DNA from: Escallonia rubra
Taxonomy: Eukaryota > Streptophyta > Magnoliopsida > Escalloniales > Escalloniaceae
Direction of reading: 5' to 3'
Assembly: GCA_033065855.1 (NCBI GenBank)
Contig: JAVXUO010001421.1
Location: 48,750 to 112,749, forward strand
DNA length: 64,000 bases
Part shown: in pieces, positions 33,434 through 41,955 of the stretch
How positions within the stretch are numbered: the first letter of the stretch is position 1
Layout: every line of letters starts with the position of its first letter
Notes under the pieces: model-generated
Database searches by the model: none
What the model saw: only the letters and a program-made list of their open reading frames with translations
What the model was told of the DNA's origin: nothing
Made by a program: the position numbers and the translations under genes

Positions 33434-33865
33434 ATGTCATATACTCCACGAGATATTTTTGAAGCAATGGGTCGTTACTGGGCGGGCGAAGATGAATTTC
33501 ACTATTCTTTGCGTCCAAGTTTGCGTTACTCATCAAGCTATGTTAATACACTACGTGCAGAATGGTCTTATCGGATGAATGAACATGAGGTCTTAGTAGC
33601 TGATTCACGGAGCATGAATATACCCATACCTCGACAAAAGGCAATCAACATGCCTCGAATTACGCACACGGAGCTTGAAAGGGCACTGCATCGAATACGT
33701 GAGGAAAATAATAGAATGAGAGTTCGTCAAAATAGGCATAACTTACGTCGTATGGCACGTGATGCACATGAAGATGGCAACAACAATGAAGCACAAGTAT
33801 ACTGGAACATGAGCTTCGAAGAAGGAAATGTTTCCGATGCTCCAGTTTCAGATGAATATGACTGA
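33434..33865 (+). CDS. Small basic coiled-coil ORF B of the MULE
   Basis: A 143-codon open frame, diverging from ORF A across a 389-bp gap. It shares the pattern LR-EW-YR...P(I/V)P...IR-ENNRM and an acidic C-terminal tail (VSDAPVSDEYD). The N terminus differs (MSYTPRDIFEAMGRYWAGED). A TATATAAG box at about 33358-33365 lies some 70 bp upstream, and the frame starts at the first ATG after it. The gap contains repeated GGTGACAAGACAAGTCTCT-like segments. Function unknown. Confidence 0.6.
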   Translation: MSYTPRDIFEAMGRYWAGEDEFHYSLRPSLRYSSSYVNTLRAEWSYRMNEHEVLVADSRSMNIPIPRQKAINMPRITHTELERALHRIREENNRMRVRQNRHNLRRMARDAHEDGNNNEAQVYWNMSFEEGNVSDAPVSDEYD

Positions 33866-33890
33866 AGATCGAGTTCTTCTAAGGCTATAA

Positions 33891-34221
33891 GGCCTCCGCT
33901 TAGGCCGGGGTTCGGGAAGGTCGGAACTAAGTGTCTGGTCCGTGCCAACCATTTTCTGATTTGAGCTGCAGACAACCATTTTTCTCTCCTAGGTCCGCTA
34001 TATAGTATAGCGAACAGCCCCGCAGAGGCAAAGTCTCCAATAGTTAGTTTTTTTCTCCTATATATGTCCGCTATATAGTATAGCTGACAGCCCCGCAGAA
34101 TACATGACCAAGCTTACGTCATAGTGGTGCAGCAGATTGTCTGCAACTTGGACCAGAAAATGGTTGGCACGAACCAGACACTTAGTTCCGACCTTCCCGA
34201 ACCCCGGCCTAAGCGGAGGCC
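33891..34221. repeat. Inverted repeat with 86-bp arms and palindromic loop
   Basis: Left arm 33891-33976 starts GGCCTCCGCTTAGGCCGGGG. Right arm 34134-34221 is its near-perfect reverse complement. The loop carries two direct copies of GTCCGCTATATAGTATAGC, at about 33993 and 34067, each followed by a CAGCCCCGCAGA segment. Confidence 0.9.
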
Positions 34222-34586
34222 TTATGTCCGCTATGTAGTAGAGCTAGACGTTGTAGCGTACTGCACTTTTAATAAATTGGCGCCCAAAGGCTTGTTTTAG
34301 TCGCATTGTAGCATAATGCTGTTTTAATAAATTGGCGCCCCGAAGACTTGTTTTGGCGTCAGAATCAACAATCTCAATATCGATAAACAATAAAGAACGT
34401 ACGATTCACAATCAACGATCTCAATATACCGAGGGAATCTCAAACGACACAATTAACGTACGATTCACAATCAACAATCTCAATATATCGAGGGAATCTC
34501 AAACGACACAATTAAGCGAGGAAAAATTTCGAAACACAATGAACAAGAACATAAATTATTTTATTAATAATAAATTAGGGTTCACA

Positions 34587-35055
34587 TTAGGGGAAAGAAA
34601 TTTTTTCACAAGTGCTCCGATCAAAGATTACAACTTGAAAATCCCACCACCCAAGGTGTTCAAACACTACAAAGTCCCCGAGTTCGAGGCCATGCTGGCG
34701 CACGAAGACGTTCCAACCCTCTGCAAATTACTTTTTTTGGGGTCGGCCGGGCTTCAGCTTGATTTCAACTTGCCATGCTCCCTTGCGGCTATGTAATCTT
34801 GCACTGTCATGAATTGTTGTAAATTGATTGGTAAAGGCTTCCGGTATGTCCTAACAAACACAATACAAAAAATAGGTTAGTTTTTAACCAAAAGATCAAA
34901 CCTTTAACACACGAAAATACAGAGAAAGAGGGATCGCCTACAAGTTCATTCTCAAACCCCGGCATCATGACTTTGAAAAAGTGTTTGCCTGCCAGGTGCA
35001 AGTTGCCAATAAAATCGTAGGTGGTCTCCGATCCAGAAGCCATCGAGGTCGGCAT
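34587..35055 (-). pseudogene. Captured B3-domain (REM-like) gene fragment in the MULE
   Basis: Minus-strand exon 1 (35055-34942) contains GKHFFKVMMPGFENEL. Intron 34941-34851 has GT/AG ends. Exon 2 (34850-34587, 264 nt) reads DIPEAFTNQF, RKGAWQVEIK, EGWNVFVRQHGLELGDFVVF and VIFDRSTCEK, the strand and turn motifs of a plant B3 DNA-binding domain of the REM type. One TAA at 34728-34730 interrupts the frame before the EGWNVF segment. Start could be 35055 or the inner ATG at 35043. A 154-codon frame on the opposite strand is its shadow. Family members bind DNA; this copy is a host fragment carried by the transposon. Confidence 0.82.
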
Positions 35056-35224
35056 TGAGGGGAGGACGGTTTATCGCCGGAGTTGTAGGTCACCGGAGAT
35101 GTGGGTCGCCGGAGATGGAGTAGCGGCCTGGGCTAGATGTTCGAGACAGAGAGAGTGCCCTCAGATAGGACTGATAACAGCTGATTGCCCGATATGATTA
35201 ATATATATAATAAGATAGAGTTAT

Positions 35225-35420
35225 CCGCTACATTGTATAGCGGACATAAAAGAAGACCAAAAGTTTTACTGCGATGACGTCCGCTATATTGTATAGTGGA
35301 CGTAAAAGAAGACCAAAACTTTTACTGCTTATGATATCCGCTATATTGTATAGCGGACATAAAAGAAGACCAAAAGTTTGTCTGCGATGACGTCCGCTAC
35401 ATTGTATAGCGGATGGGGCT
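35225..35420. repeat. Four palindromes in tandem, period about 59 bp
   Basis: Units of TCCGCTACATTGTATAGCGG (with variants) joined by ACATAAAAGAAGACCAAAAG occur four times. They lie about 140 bp beyond the end of the transposase gene. Confidence 0.85.
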
Positions 35421-35557
35421 TACAAAAAAAAATTAAATAAAGACTTTAGATTTGATTCGATGGCCTCTCATAGGTCCATTTTTTAAAAATTCCAGTATTC
35501 GGTCGAAAAATTATCCCTCCGAAAATTATTACAAATGTTATAACGTTGTACAAAAAA

Positions 35558-37855
35558 TTAAAGGTCCACTGCAGCTTGTTCGTCCTCATCTTCGGCGTCA
35601 CCTTCTTCCCCGTCTTGCAAACCCCCTGAACTTATCCCCAGTGCCTTGTAATGGTTCCGCTTGTCGTGGTCGGTCATTTTGTTGCACAATGCACACCTTC
35701 GCAGCTTTTTAGGTTGAGTTGCCGTTTCAATAGAGCTTTTCATCCGCGTAGATCTCTTGCGGCCTTTCGTTTGTGATATAATTGGATCCAACAAACGGAT
35801 ATCATTGTCGTCTTCCTCCCTCGGCTCGTCATCTTCTGATACCCCCGTCGTAGGCTCGGTGTCAATCGCATCGGTGACTGAAGCTGCTTCCAACTGGTCG
35901 ACGATGGGCTCTTGCTGCTGAGCTACCTCGAGGAGATGTTTATAACCGACCATTGAAGCAGCAGCCTTTACGGACAAACGGGTGAAACTCGTCACCAGAT
36001 GATTATACCGCAACGTCTCCGATTCTTCAAAGTCAGTATACGGGTGCTCCGGAAAGGCAATGGTACCGTGCAACCTGTTAGCACCTTTCGTCCACCGTGG
36101 CAAGACGTATTTATCGGGGATTGTCCTGATATTCTTCTGGGTGAAAAAGCGCAGAATGTGTCTACACAGGATGCCATGGAACTCAAACTTCTTGCAAACA
36201 CATGTCACCGAGTCCGTCAATGTGTCGTGGCTCACCGTATACATTCTGCGCAGCTTCTCAGGAACGAGGTCATTCACGAGCGAATAAACCTTGTACTCAC
36301 GCGTAGACTTCTCTGCCACCTTGTTTATACAGTACCGTCCCGATTTCTGCAGCTCTACTTGGTATAGCAAGAAGATCTCCTTCGTATAGACTTTGGCACC
36401 GTTCAGCTCCAGCGGGGTCTCAAGCAACCTTCTCCTCTGTTTGTACGTGGTTGCAAAGTCTGCAGCCCTTTCTTTCACGAACAACGACGCAACCGCTTTC
36501 TGTGCGGATGTGACGAAACTCTTCAAATTGGTAGCTGTACCCACGTAACTATCGAACGTGGCATTCATAGATTCACTCCTGCCCGTCGTTTTCATGCCCG
36601 CAGAAAAATGTCTCCTCGTGTAAACGCCAATCCATTGCTCTTTGAGCTCGTACAAGTGCTGGAGCCACCCGTTGTCTTGTAATGAGTAATCCTGAACAAG
36701 CTTTTCCCACCTCTCCTCAAATTCCTCAATCGTTAACGACTTGCTAACGCACGTGTCAAAATCCTGTTTAAAGTCTGGAAACTTTGCGTACACGTGATGC
36801 AAACGTTCGGGGTATTTGTTGCTTATGTGCCAAGTGCACAAGTTGTGTCGAGTATCTGGGAAGACGGTGGCAATAGCCTTCTTCATTGCCAAATCTTGAT
36901 CGGTGATGATAACGTTGGGTGCTTTGAAGTTCATGGCTTCCAGCCACACACTAAACAACCATTCAAAAGAACTCTCGCTCTCGTCCCTTAACAAGGCGAA
37001 CCCGAACAGGATGGAGTGATAATGATGATTGACCCCCGTGAAAGGGGCAAACGGCATCGAGTACTTGTTGGTACGGTATGTGGTGTCGAAAGTCACGACA
37101 TCCCCAAAATGCTTATAAGCAAGCCTGGAACGACCGTTGACCCAAAAAATTGTGCTAACTCGATGCTCGTCGTCAAGTTTATAATCGAAGGTAAACTGCA
37201 GGTCCTCCATCTGCATCCGCTTCAATAGGCTCATTGTGGCTTGAGCATCATTGAGGTCATACGCGGCTCGTCTATGGGTTCGGACCGCGTTGCGAACGTC
37301 TGTCGTGTTAAAGTTTAAATTTTGAATTCCCCCGGCCTGTTCAGCAAGAACATTAATCATGTCGGTAGGTCCTAGCCGCGCATCGCTCATTGTGTGAATG
37401 AGGCTCCTCGCGACCTTTCCCATCTTCTTGTGTTGATGCATCTGACTCACCTTAGAAGGGGTTACTAACGGGTGATTGTGTGCCAGTTCCAGGCTGGTAA
37501 TAAGCCAATGATCTTTCTTGGCTTTATAGCTTATGAACATTTTGACCTGGCAATTCGTTCGCGCAAAGAAGTCCCGTCTTCTGCGCGAATATCCTATTTC
37601 GTCATCACTGTCCTCGTTGCCTACGCGTGTCTCATTTTGCACTGGGTTTCTGCCCCTATGGCACTCGTATAAGCGAGAGCATATCTTTCTCGTTATGTTG
37701 CTCGTTCTTGAAGTCTTTATTCTAATGCCAAATCCAACCCTCAATGAATACGCTCGGAAACATTCTCCAGCTTCCTTCAATGTTTGAAAGGTTCGTCCTA
37801 GATACGGATCACTAGCATCTACGGGGGTGTTGGAGCTCGACACGAAATCAGACAT
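35558..37855 (-). CDS. MULE transposase with FAR1 DNA-binding, DDE and SWIM domains
   Basis: A single 765-codon frame. The FAR1-type zinc domain spans about 18-150 (TFQTLKEAGECFRAYSLRVG, CSRLYECHRG, LELAHNHPL). The MULE catalytic core lies at about 230-420, with Asp in GDVVTFDTTYRTNKY, Asp in VIITDQDLAMKKAI, and downstream Glu candidates. CTWHISNKYPERLHH is typical of FAR1/MULE transposases. The SWIM zinc finger is near 565-600 (SVTCVCKKFEFHGILCRHIL). The tail is acidic, then Lys/Arg-rich, with a CALCNKMTDHDKRNH motif. It cuts and pastes the element by binding its TIRs. There is no stop, so it may be functional. Upstream, CAAGCAAG before GTAAGTTT near 38300 and CATATAG near 37873 suggest a 5' UTR intron. 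Confidence 0.95.
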   Translation of the reverse strand: MSDFVSSSNTPVDASDPYLGRTFQTLKEAGECFRAYSLRVGFGIRIKTSRTSNITRKICSRLYECHRGRNPVQNETRVGNEDSDDEIGYSRRRRDFFARTNCQVKMFISYKAKKDHWLITSLELAHNHPLVTPSKVSQMHQHKKMGKVARSLIHTMSDARLGPTDMINVLAEQAGGIQNLNFNTTDVRNAVRTHRRAAYDLNDAQATMSLLKRMQMEDLQFTFDYKLDDEHRVSTIFWVNGRSRLAYKHFGDVVTFDTTYRTNKYSMPFAPFTGVNHHYHSILFGFALLRDESESSFEWLFSVWLEAMNFKAPNVIITDQDLAMKKAIATVFPDTRHNLCTWHISNKYPERLHHVYAKFPDFKQDFDTCVSKSLTIEEFEERWEKLVQDYSLQDNGWLQHLYELKEQWIGVYTRRHFSAGMKTTGRSESMNATFDSYVGTATNLKSFVTSAQKAVASLFVKERAADFATTYKQRRRLLETPLELNGAKVYTKEIFLLYQVELQKSGRYCINKVAEKSTREYKVYSLVNDLVPEKLRRMYTVSHDTLTDSVTCVCKKFEFHGILCRHILRFFTQKNIRTIPDKYVLPRWTKGANRLHGTIAFPEHPYTDFEESETLRYNHLVTSFTRLSVKAAASMVGYKHLLEVAQQQEPIVDQLEAASVTDAIDTEPTTGVSEDDEPREEDDNDIRLLDPIISQTKGRKRSTRMKSSIETATQPKKLRRCALCNKMTDHDKRNHYKALGISSGGLQDGEEGDAEDEDEQAAVDL

Positions 37856-38569
37856 TGTGAAACAGCTCCCTATATGTAGAAATATAGACTACGCTTAACA
37901 ATCAAATGACATTTTCAATTGAAAATATTACCTAAAAATTATCTTGACGAATAGACAAATTTAAGATGACAAATATACCATATACATAATCTCAAAAGTC
38001 TTCCATTTTGCTAATTATAGATTTATTGAACATAACAAATTAAAATTACTAAAAGCGTATCTCAAAATTCATCATGCCAAAATACAACAAACGTATCTCA
38101 AAAAATTCGAAAGACAATAGAATAGATGTGCCGAAGTTAGCGCCCCTCAAAAAAATCAAAATTAACTACAATAAACTTCTTTAAAGTTAACAAATTAATT
38201 TCTAGAACATCATCAAAAATCTATATTTTTTTGCCCAAAAAAATATATATACTTTATCAGCCAACAGCTCCCAGAAAATATTTGAGATCAGAAACTTACC
38301 TTGCTTGAGTGAAGAAGATTGAAGCAAGTTTTACTCGAAGCTTGAGGGGAGCCGAAAATGGAAGCAAGTGAATCCGAAGGAGAAGAAAATTTTGCGGAAA
38401 GAGCTGAGAATCAGGAACTTTGGGGTATACGGGAAGCGCCTGTCCGCGATGCTGTATAGCGGAAATTATTCCCGACACTCTGACACGTGCAGAAATAAAG
38501 TCCCTGAAAGTCAGGTCCTGACAGTTGTCAGGTCCGCTACACTGTATAGCGGATACCTTTTTTGTTGTC
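37856..38569 (-). promoter_or_regulatory. Leader and promoter region of the transposase gene
   Basis: A probable 5' UTR intron lies between about 38299 and 37873 on the minus strand (GTAAGTTTC ... CATATAG). Beyond it, palindromes such as CTGTCCGCGATGCTGTATAG (38440-38460) lead into the right TIR. No other coding sequence was seen. Confidence 0.45.
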
Positions 38570-38853
38570 TCCTGTCAGGCCCTGACAGGTGTCAGCCTAG
38601 GGACGTCCGCTACACAGTATGGCGGACGACTTTTGGCTGTCTCCCATCAGGACTTTAATGTCCTCCGCCATACAGTGTAGCGGACAGTGTCGGAGGGCAA
38701 AAAGGTAAAAAAACTCGTCCGCCATACAGTATGGCGGACGACTGACAGCTTTTGAAAAAGGCGCGATCTGGGCCGTCCATCTTTCGGGATGGACGGTCAG
38801 ATCGCGTTTGCAACTTCTCCTATTTTGCCCACGCTCTCAACAGATCAGCTCCC
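38570..38853. repeat. Right terminal inverted repeat of the large MULE
   Basis: It ends CTCTCAACAGATCAGCTCCC. Its reverse complement follows the left TIR for about 285 bp, with several palindromes placed identically. Confidence 0.88.
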
Positions 38854-38945
38854 ATGTATGTATATATATATGTGTGTGTGTATATATATATATGTGTGTG
38901 TGTATATATATATATATAGTCATCGTGTGTTTTGTAGCGTACCCG

Positions 38946-39019
<74 letters not shown>

Positions 39020-39058
39020 CTATATATATGTGTGTATATATATATATGTGTATATATA

Positions 39059-39137
<79 letters not shown>

Positions 39138-39148
39138 ATATATATATA

Positions 39149-39201
<53 letters not shown>

Positions 39202-39211
39202 ATATATATAT
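38854..39211. repeat. TA/TG/CA microsatellite with a copy of LTR flank
   Basis: Mixed TA, TG and CA runs. Inside, at about 38918-38966, is a copy of the LTR sequence at 25801-25848 (AGTCATCGTGTGTTTTGTAG, then CGTACCCGACACAC), in the same orientation. Confidence 0.85.
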
Positions 39212-39627
39212 GGGAGCTGATCCGTTGAGAGCGTGGGCAAAATAGGAGAAGTTGCAAACGCGATCTGACCGTCCATCCTGAAGGATGGACGGTCCAGATC
39301 GCGCCTTTTTCGAATACTGTCAGTCGTCCGCGACCCTATGTCGCGGACGGCCCTTTTTACCTTTTTGCCCTTCGACCTGTCCGCTACACTGTATCGCGGA
39401 CGGTCAAAATATTTTTTTTACGTTTTTTTTAAGTTCGTCCGCTACAGAATGTAGCGGATGATTTTTTGACAATAATACCCTCATGTTCCATCCGCTACAT
39501 TATATAGCGGATGAGTAGACAGACACTACTTTAATGTTCTGACACGCTCTCTCTCTCCCATCAATTTCTGACTCTCTCTCTCTCCTCTCTCTGTTAAATA
39601 CCCATCCGCTACATAATGTAGCGGATG
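39212..39627. repeat. Left TIR of the Pack-MULE-like element
   Basis: It contains five TCCGC...GCGGA palindromes at about 39325-39625 and a CTCTCTCTCCCATCAATTTC segment. It matches the reverse complement of 40687-41101. Confidence 0.88.
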
Positions 39628-40129
39628 ATGGATGGAGCCTATTTTCTCGTTCTAGTACGACACAGTGATGCACTAAATTTTCATGGGCTTCAGTAATCAT
39701 GACAACTTTATAGGAGAGAGAGAGAGAGTCAAAGTTAGCAGATGGGACCTCTCTCTCTCTCTCTTACAGAAACCCCCTTCGTCCATTCCTTTGCTCGTGA
39801 TCCTCTCTCTCTCTCTCTACCCCTGTAAATTATACTTAAATATATTAAAGGACCTCTCTATCTCTCTCTCTCTCTCTCTAGCATAATCTGCTCTAAATGC
39901 CCACCGACTCCACAAAACTTCACTCTCTCTGGTAAGCTCCTTCATGGAGGAGGATTGTTTCAGGTGTAAGGGCTGGCAATTGAATCTGATTTAGTTGGGG
40001 TACATGATATGGTGGTCTAAGGCACTTTCGGAAGAAGCATAGATAAAAAAAGAGAGAATTCGAAATCCTTCAACTGATTTCGAAATTCAGAATCCTTCGA
40101 CTGATTTTCAGAACCTTTCGATTGATTTC

Positions 40130-40391
40130 GAAATCGGTCGACTGAATTCATCGCCGGCATAAATCACGTCGTAGCTCGGGCACTCAATACGACTGCACGT
40201 CGGCGGTACTATGCCAACTTGGGTTTCCGACCATATACCCAAGTTTGAACCAGGAGAAGCGATAGCTTGAAAAGACTAAAAGCAGCCATTGTTGGTGGAA
40301 TTTGGTGAAGAATTGAACGGCCCCAAATGACTGTCCGAGTGCGATGTAGCTTCAATGTTTGCTGCAGCAGTGTAAATTGATGGCCACACAA
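40130..40391 (-). pseudogene. Captured SOUL/heme-binding-protein gene fragment
   Basis: On the minus strand a Met-initiated hydrophobic segment (MAAFSLFKLSLLLVQ, ATG at 40289) looks like a signal peptide. In another frame directly downstream, ETQVGIVPPTCSRIECPSYD then VIYAGDEF resembles the mature N terminus of plant SOUL heme-binding-like proteins (PP-C-RIECPSYE-V pattern). One frameshift separates the parts, and the rest of the domain is missing. About 100 bp of likely host leader precedes the ATG. Family identity is recognised from the motif only. Confidence 0.6.
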
Positions 40392-40686
40392 TTTATAGGA
40401 TTGTGTATGGGTTACTGAAGACTGTTGAAGAAGCAGCGTCCCAGAATATACCCACGTAACAGCATTATGTAGGAGAGAAAAAACTATTGTTGCTGGGTAA
40501 AATTAAACTATGTTTGCCCAGAATATACCCACGTAGCAGCATTAAACTATTGTCCCAGAATAAACTATTGTTGCTGGGCTGTTGTCGTTGCTGCAAGGAG
40601 GATGGAGAGAAAGAGAGAAGAAAAAGAAGAAGACAGGAAAGGAGATGAGGTCAGACATGTTAGGAGAGAAAAAGAAGTGTGCCTCT

Positions 40687-41101
40687 CTCCTGTCCGCTAC
40701 ATTATGTAGCGGATGGGTATTTAACAGAGAGAGGAGAGAGAGAGAGAGTCAGAAATTGATGGGAGAGAGAGAGCGTGTCAGAACATTAAAGTAGTGTCTG
40801 TCTACTCATCCGCTATATAATGTAGCGGATGGAACATGAGGGTATTATTGTCAAAAAATCGTCCGCTACATTATGTAGCGGACGAACTTAAAAAAACGTA
40901 AAAAAAATATTTTGACTGTCCGCGATACAGTGTAGCGGACGGGTCGGAGGGCAAAAAGGTAAAAACCGTCCGCGACATAGTGTCGCGGACGACTGACAGT
41001 ATTCGAAGGCGCGATCTGGGCCGTCCATCTTTCAGGATGGACGGTCAGATCGCGTTTGCAACTTCTCCTATTTTGCCCACGCTCTCAACGGATCAGCTCC
41101 C
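40687..41101. repeat. Right TIR of the Pack-MULE-like element
   Basis: Reverse complement of the left TIR. It ends CTCTCAACGGATCAGCTCCC. Confidence 0.88.
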
Positions 41102-41234
41102 ATATATATACATATGTATATATATATATGTATATATATATACATACGTATATACACACACACACACACACATATATATATACACATATATATATGCACA
41201 CACACACAGATATATATATATATATATATATATA
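41102..41234. repeat. TA/CA microsatellite
   Basis: TA and CA runs separate two members of the same transposon family. Confidence 0.9.
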
Positions 41235-41375
41235 GGGAGCTGATCCGTTGTTAGCGCTAGCAGCGCTAGCACCGTCCGCAATATAATGTAGCGGACGATA
41301 ATTCACCGTCCGCTACATTATATAGCGGACGGCAAAACAGCGCTAGCAACGTGCTAGCGCTAGCAATGGATCACG

Positions 41376-41380
<5 letters not shown>
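41235..41380. mobile_element. 146-bp TA-flanked foldback MITE
   Basis: It starts GGGAGCTGATCCGTTG and ends CAATGGATCACGACCCT. It contains AGCGCTAGCAGCGCTAGCAC inverted copies and two TCCGC(A/T)A...TAGCGGACG palindromes. It sits between TA runs. Confidence 0.8.

Positions 41381-41450
<70 letters not shown>
41381..41450. repeat. (TA)n(GT)n microsatellite
   Basis: A TA run followed by a GT run. After it the gypsy LTR sequence resumes. Confidence 0.9.
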
Positions 41451-41452
<2 letters not shown>

Positions 41453-41955
41453 TTTGGGTTAAATGCTTAATTACGTTTCCTTCGGTATTTGATAGTAAGA
41501 TAGTTTGCTCATTTCTATCCAGTATTCTCGTTCGATTCTGTTAGCTTTGCTTTGATGTCTTGTCGTTTTTGGTACTTTACTGGGCCATTCCAACTCACCA
41601 TTTTACTCTACCTTGCCCCTTGCCACAGGTGAAGGAAGTGACTAAAGATTCTTATGGCAGCGATGGAGTTTTGAGACTTTTGTTTTAGTTCGTTAAACTT
41701 TGTAGTTTTAGTTTGAGAACTTTACCCGGATATGGGTAATTTGATTGAATTGACTTGGTAATTTGTTTTAGCCGCTACGTTTAGTAGATTGTTTTGTAAG
41801 GGATTATTAAGAGAATGAATTGTATTAGATTTTTTTTATGGAGATATTTTATTTTAGAGGATTTAGTTGCTCTGTTTATACCGTTATCACTAGAATTATA
41901 GTGGTATATCAGGAAATTTGATTGTAGTCACGGCTTCCGTTTTTGGGGCGTGACA
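41451..41955 (+). repeat. 3' LTR of the Ty3/gypsy element, second part
   Basis: The last 221 bp (41735-41955) align with the truncated 5' LTR at 18275-18498. The LTR end is GGGGCGTGACA. Parts one and two together give an LTR of about 1.9 kb. Confidence 0.8.

Larger units (their letters stand above)
26080..38853. mobile_element. 12.8-kb autonomous-type MULE with PMD-ULP1 gene and transposase
   Basis: Terminal inverted repeats of about 285 bp (26080-26365 and 38570-38853) begin GGGAGCTGATC. They share GTTGAGAGCGTGGGC, AAAATAGGAGAAGTTGC, GACGGTCAGAT/ATCTGACCGTC and CTAGGCTGACACCTGTCA. Order inside: PMD-ULP1 gene (+), 78/67-bp satellite array, 167-bp tandem repeat, two divergent small ORFs, an inverted repeat, a B3 gene fragment (-), palindrome cluster, transposase (-). 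The flanks are TA runs, so the 9-bp target duplication usual for MULEs cannot be told apart from the microsatellite. The transposase frame is intact. Confidence 0.88.
39212..41101. mobile_element. Non-autonomous Pack-MULE-like element with 415-bp TIRs
   Basis: The ends (39212-39627 and 40687-41101) are inverted repeats starting GGGAGCTGATCCGTTGAGAG, the same tips as the large MULE, with shared palindromes throughout. The roughly 1.06-kb interior lacks transposase and carries a fragment of a SOUL-type gene on the minus strand. It is probably mobilised by the transposase of the large element; that is inference from the shared tips. Flanks are TA/CA microsatellite. Confidence 0.85.
18275..41955 (+). 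mobile_element. Ty3/gypsy retrotransposon (Tekay/Del-type chromovirus), decayed and split
   Basis: Parts in order: truncated 5' LTR, primer site, gag (18731), protease (19692), Copia-like solo LTR insertion (20050-21315), RT, RNase H and integrase (21370-24373), purine tract AAGGTGGGGAGAA, and a 3' LTR starting TGTAATACCCC at 24420. The 3' LTR is interrupted at a CA/TA microsatellite near 25830. It resumes near 41451 and ends GGGGCGTGACA at 41955. The Tekay/Del call rests on the C-terminal LVKVLWRNHSIEEATWELED-like chromodomain region and the TGTAATACCCC LTR start. Many in-frame stops show that it is inactive. Confidence 0.85.

Noticed and set aside
34332..34796. 154-codon frame on the plus strand in the MULE
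   Set aside because: It is antisense to the B3 fragment, whose domain motifs and exon layout are clear on the minus strand.
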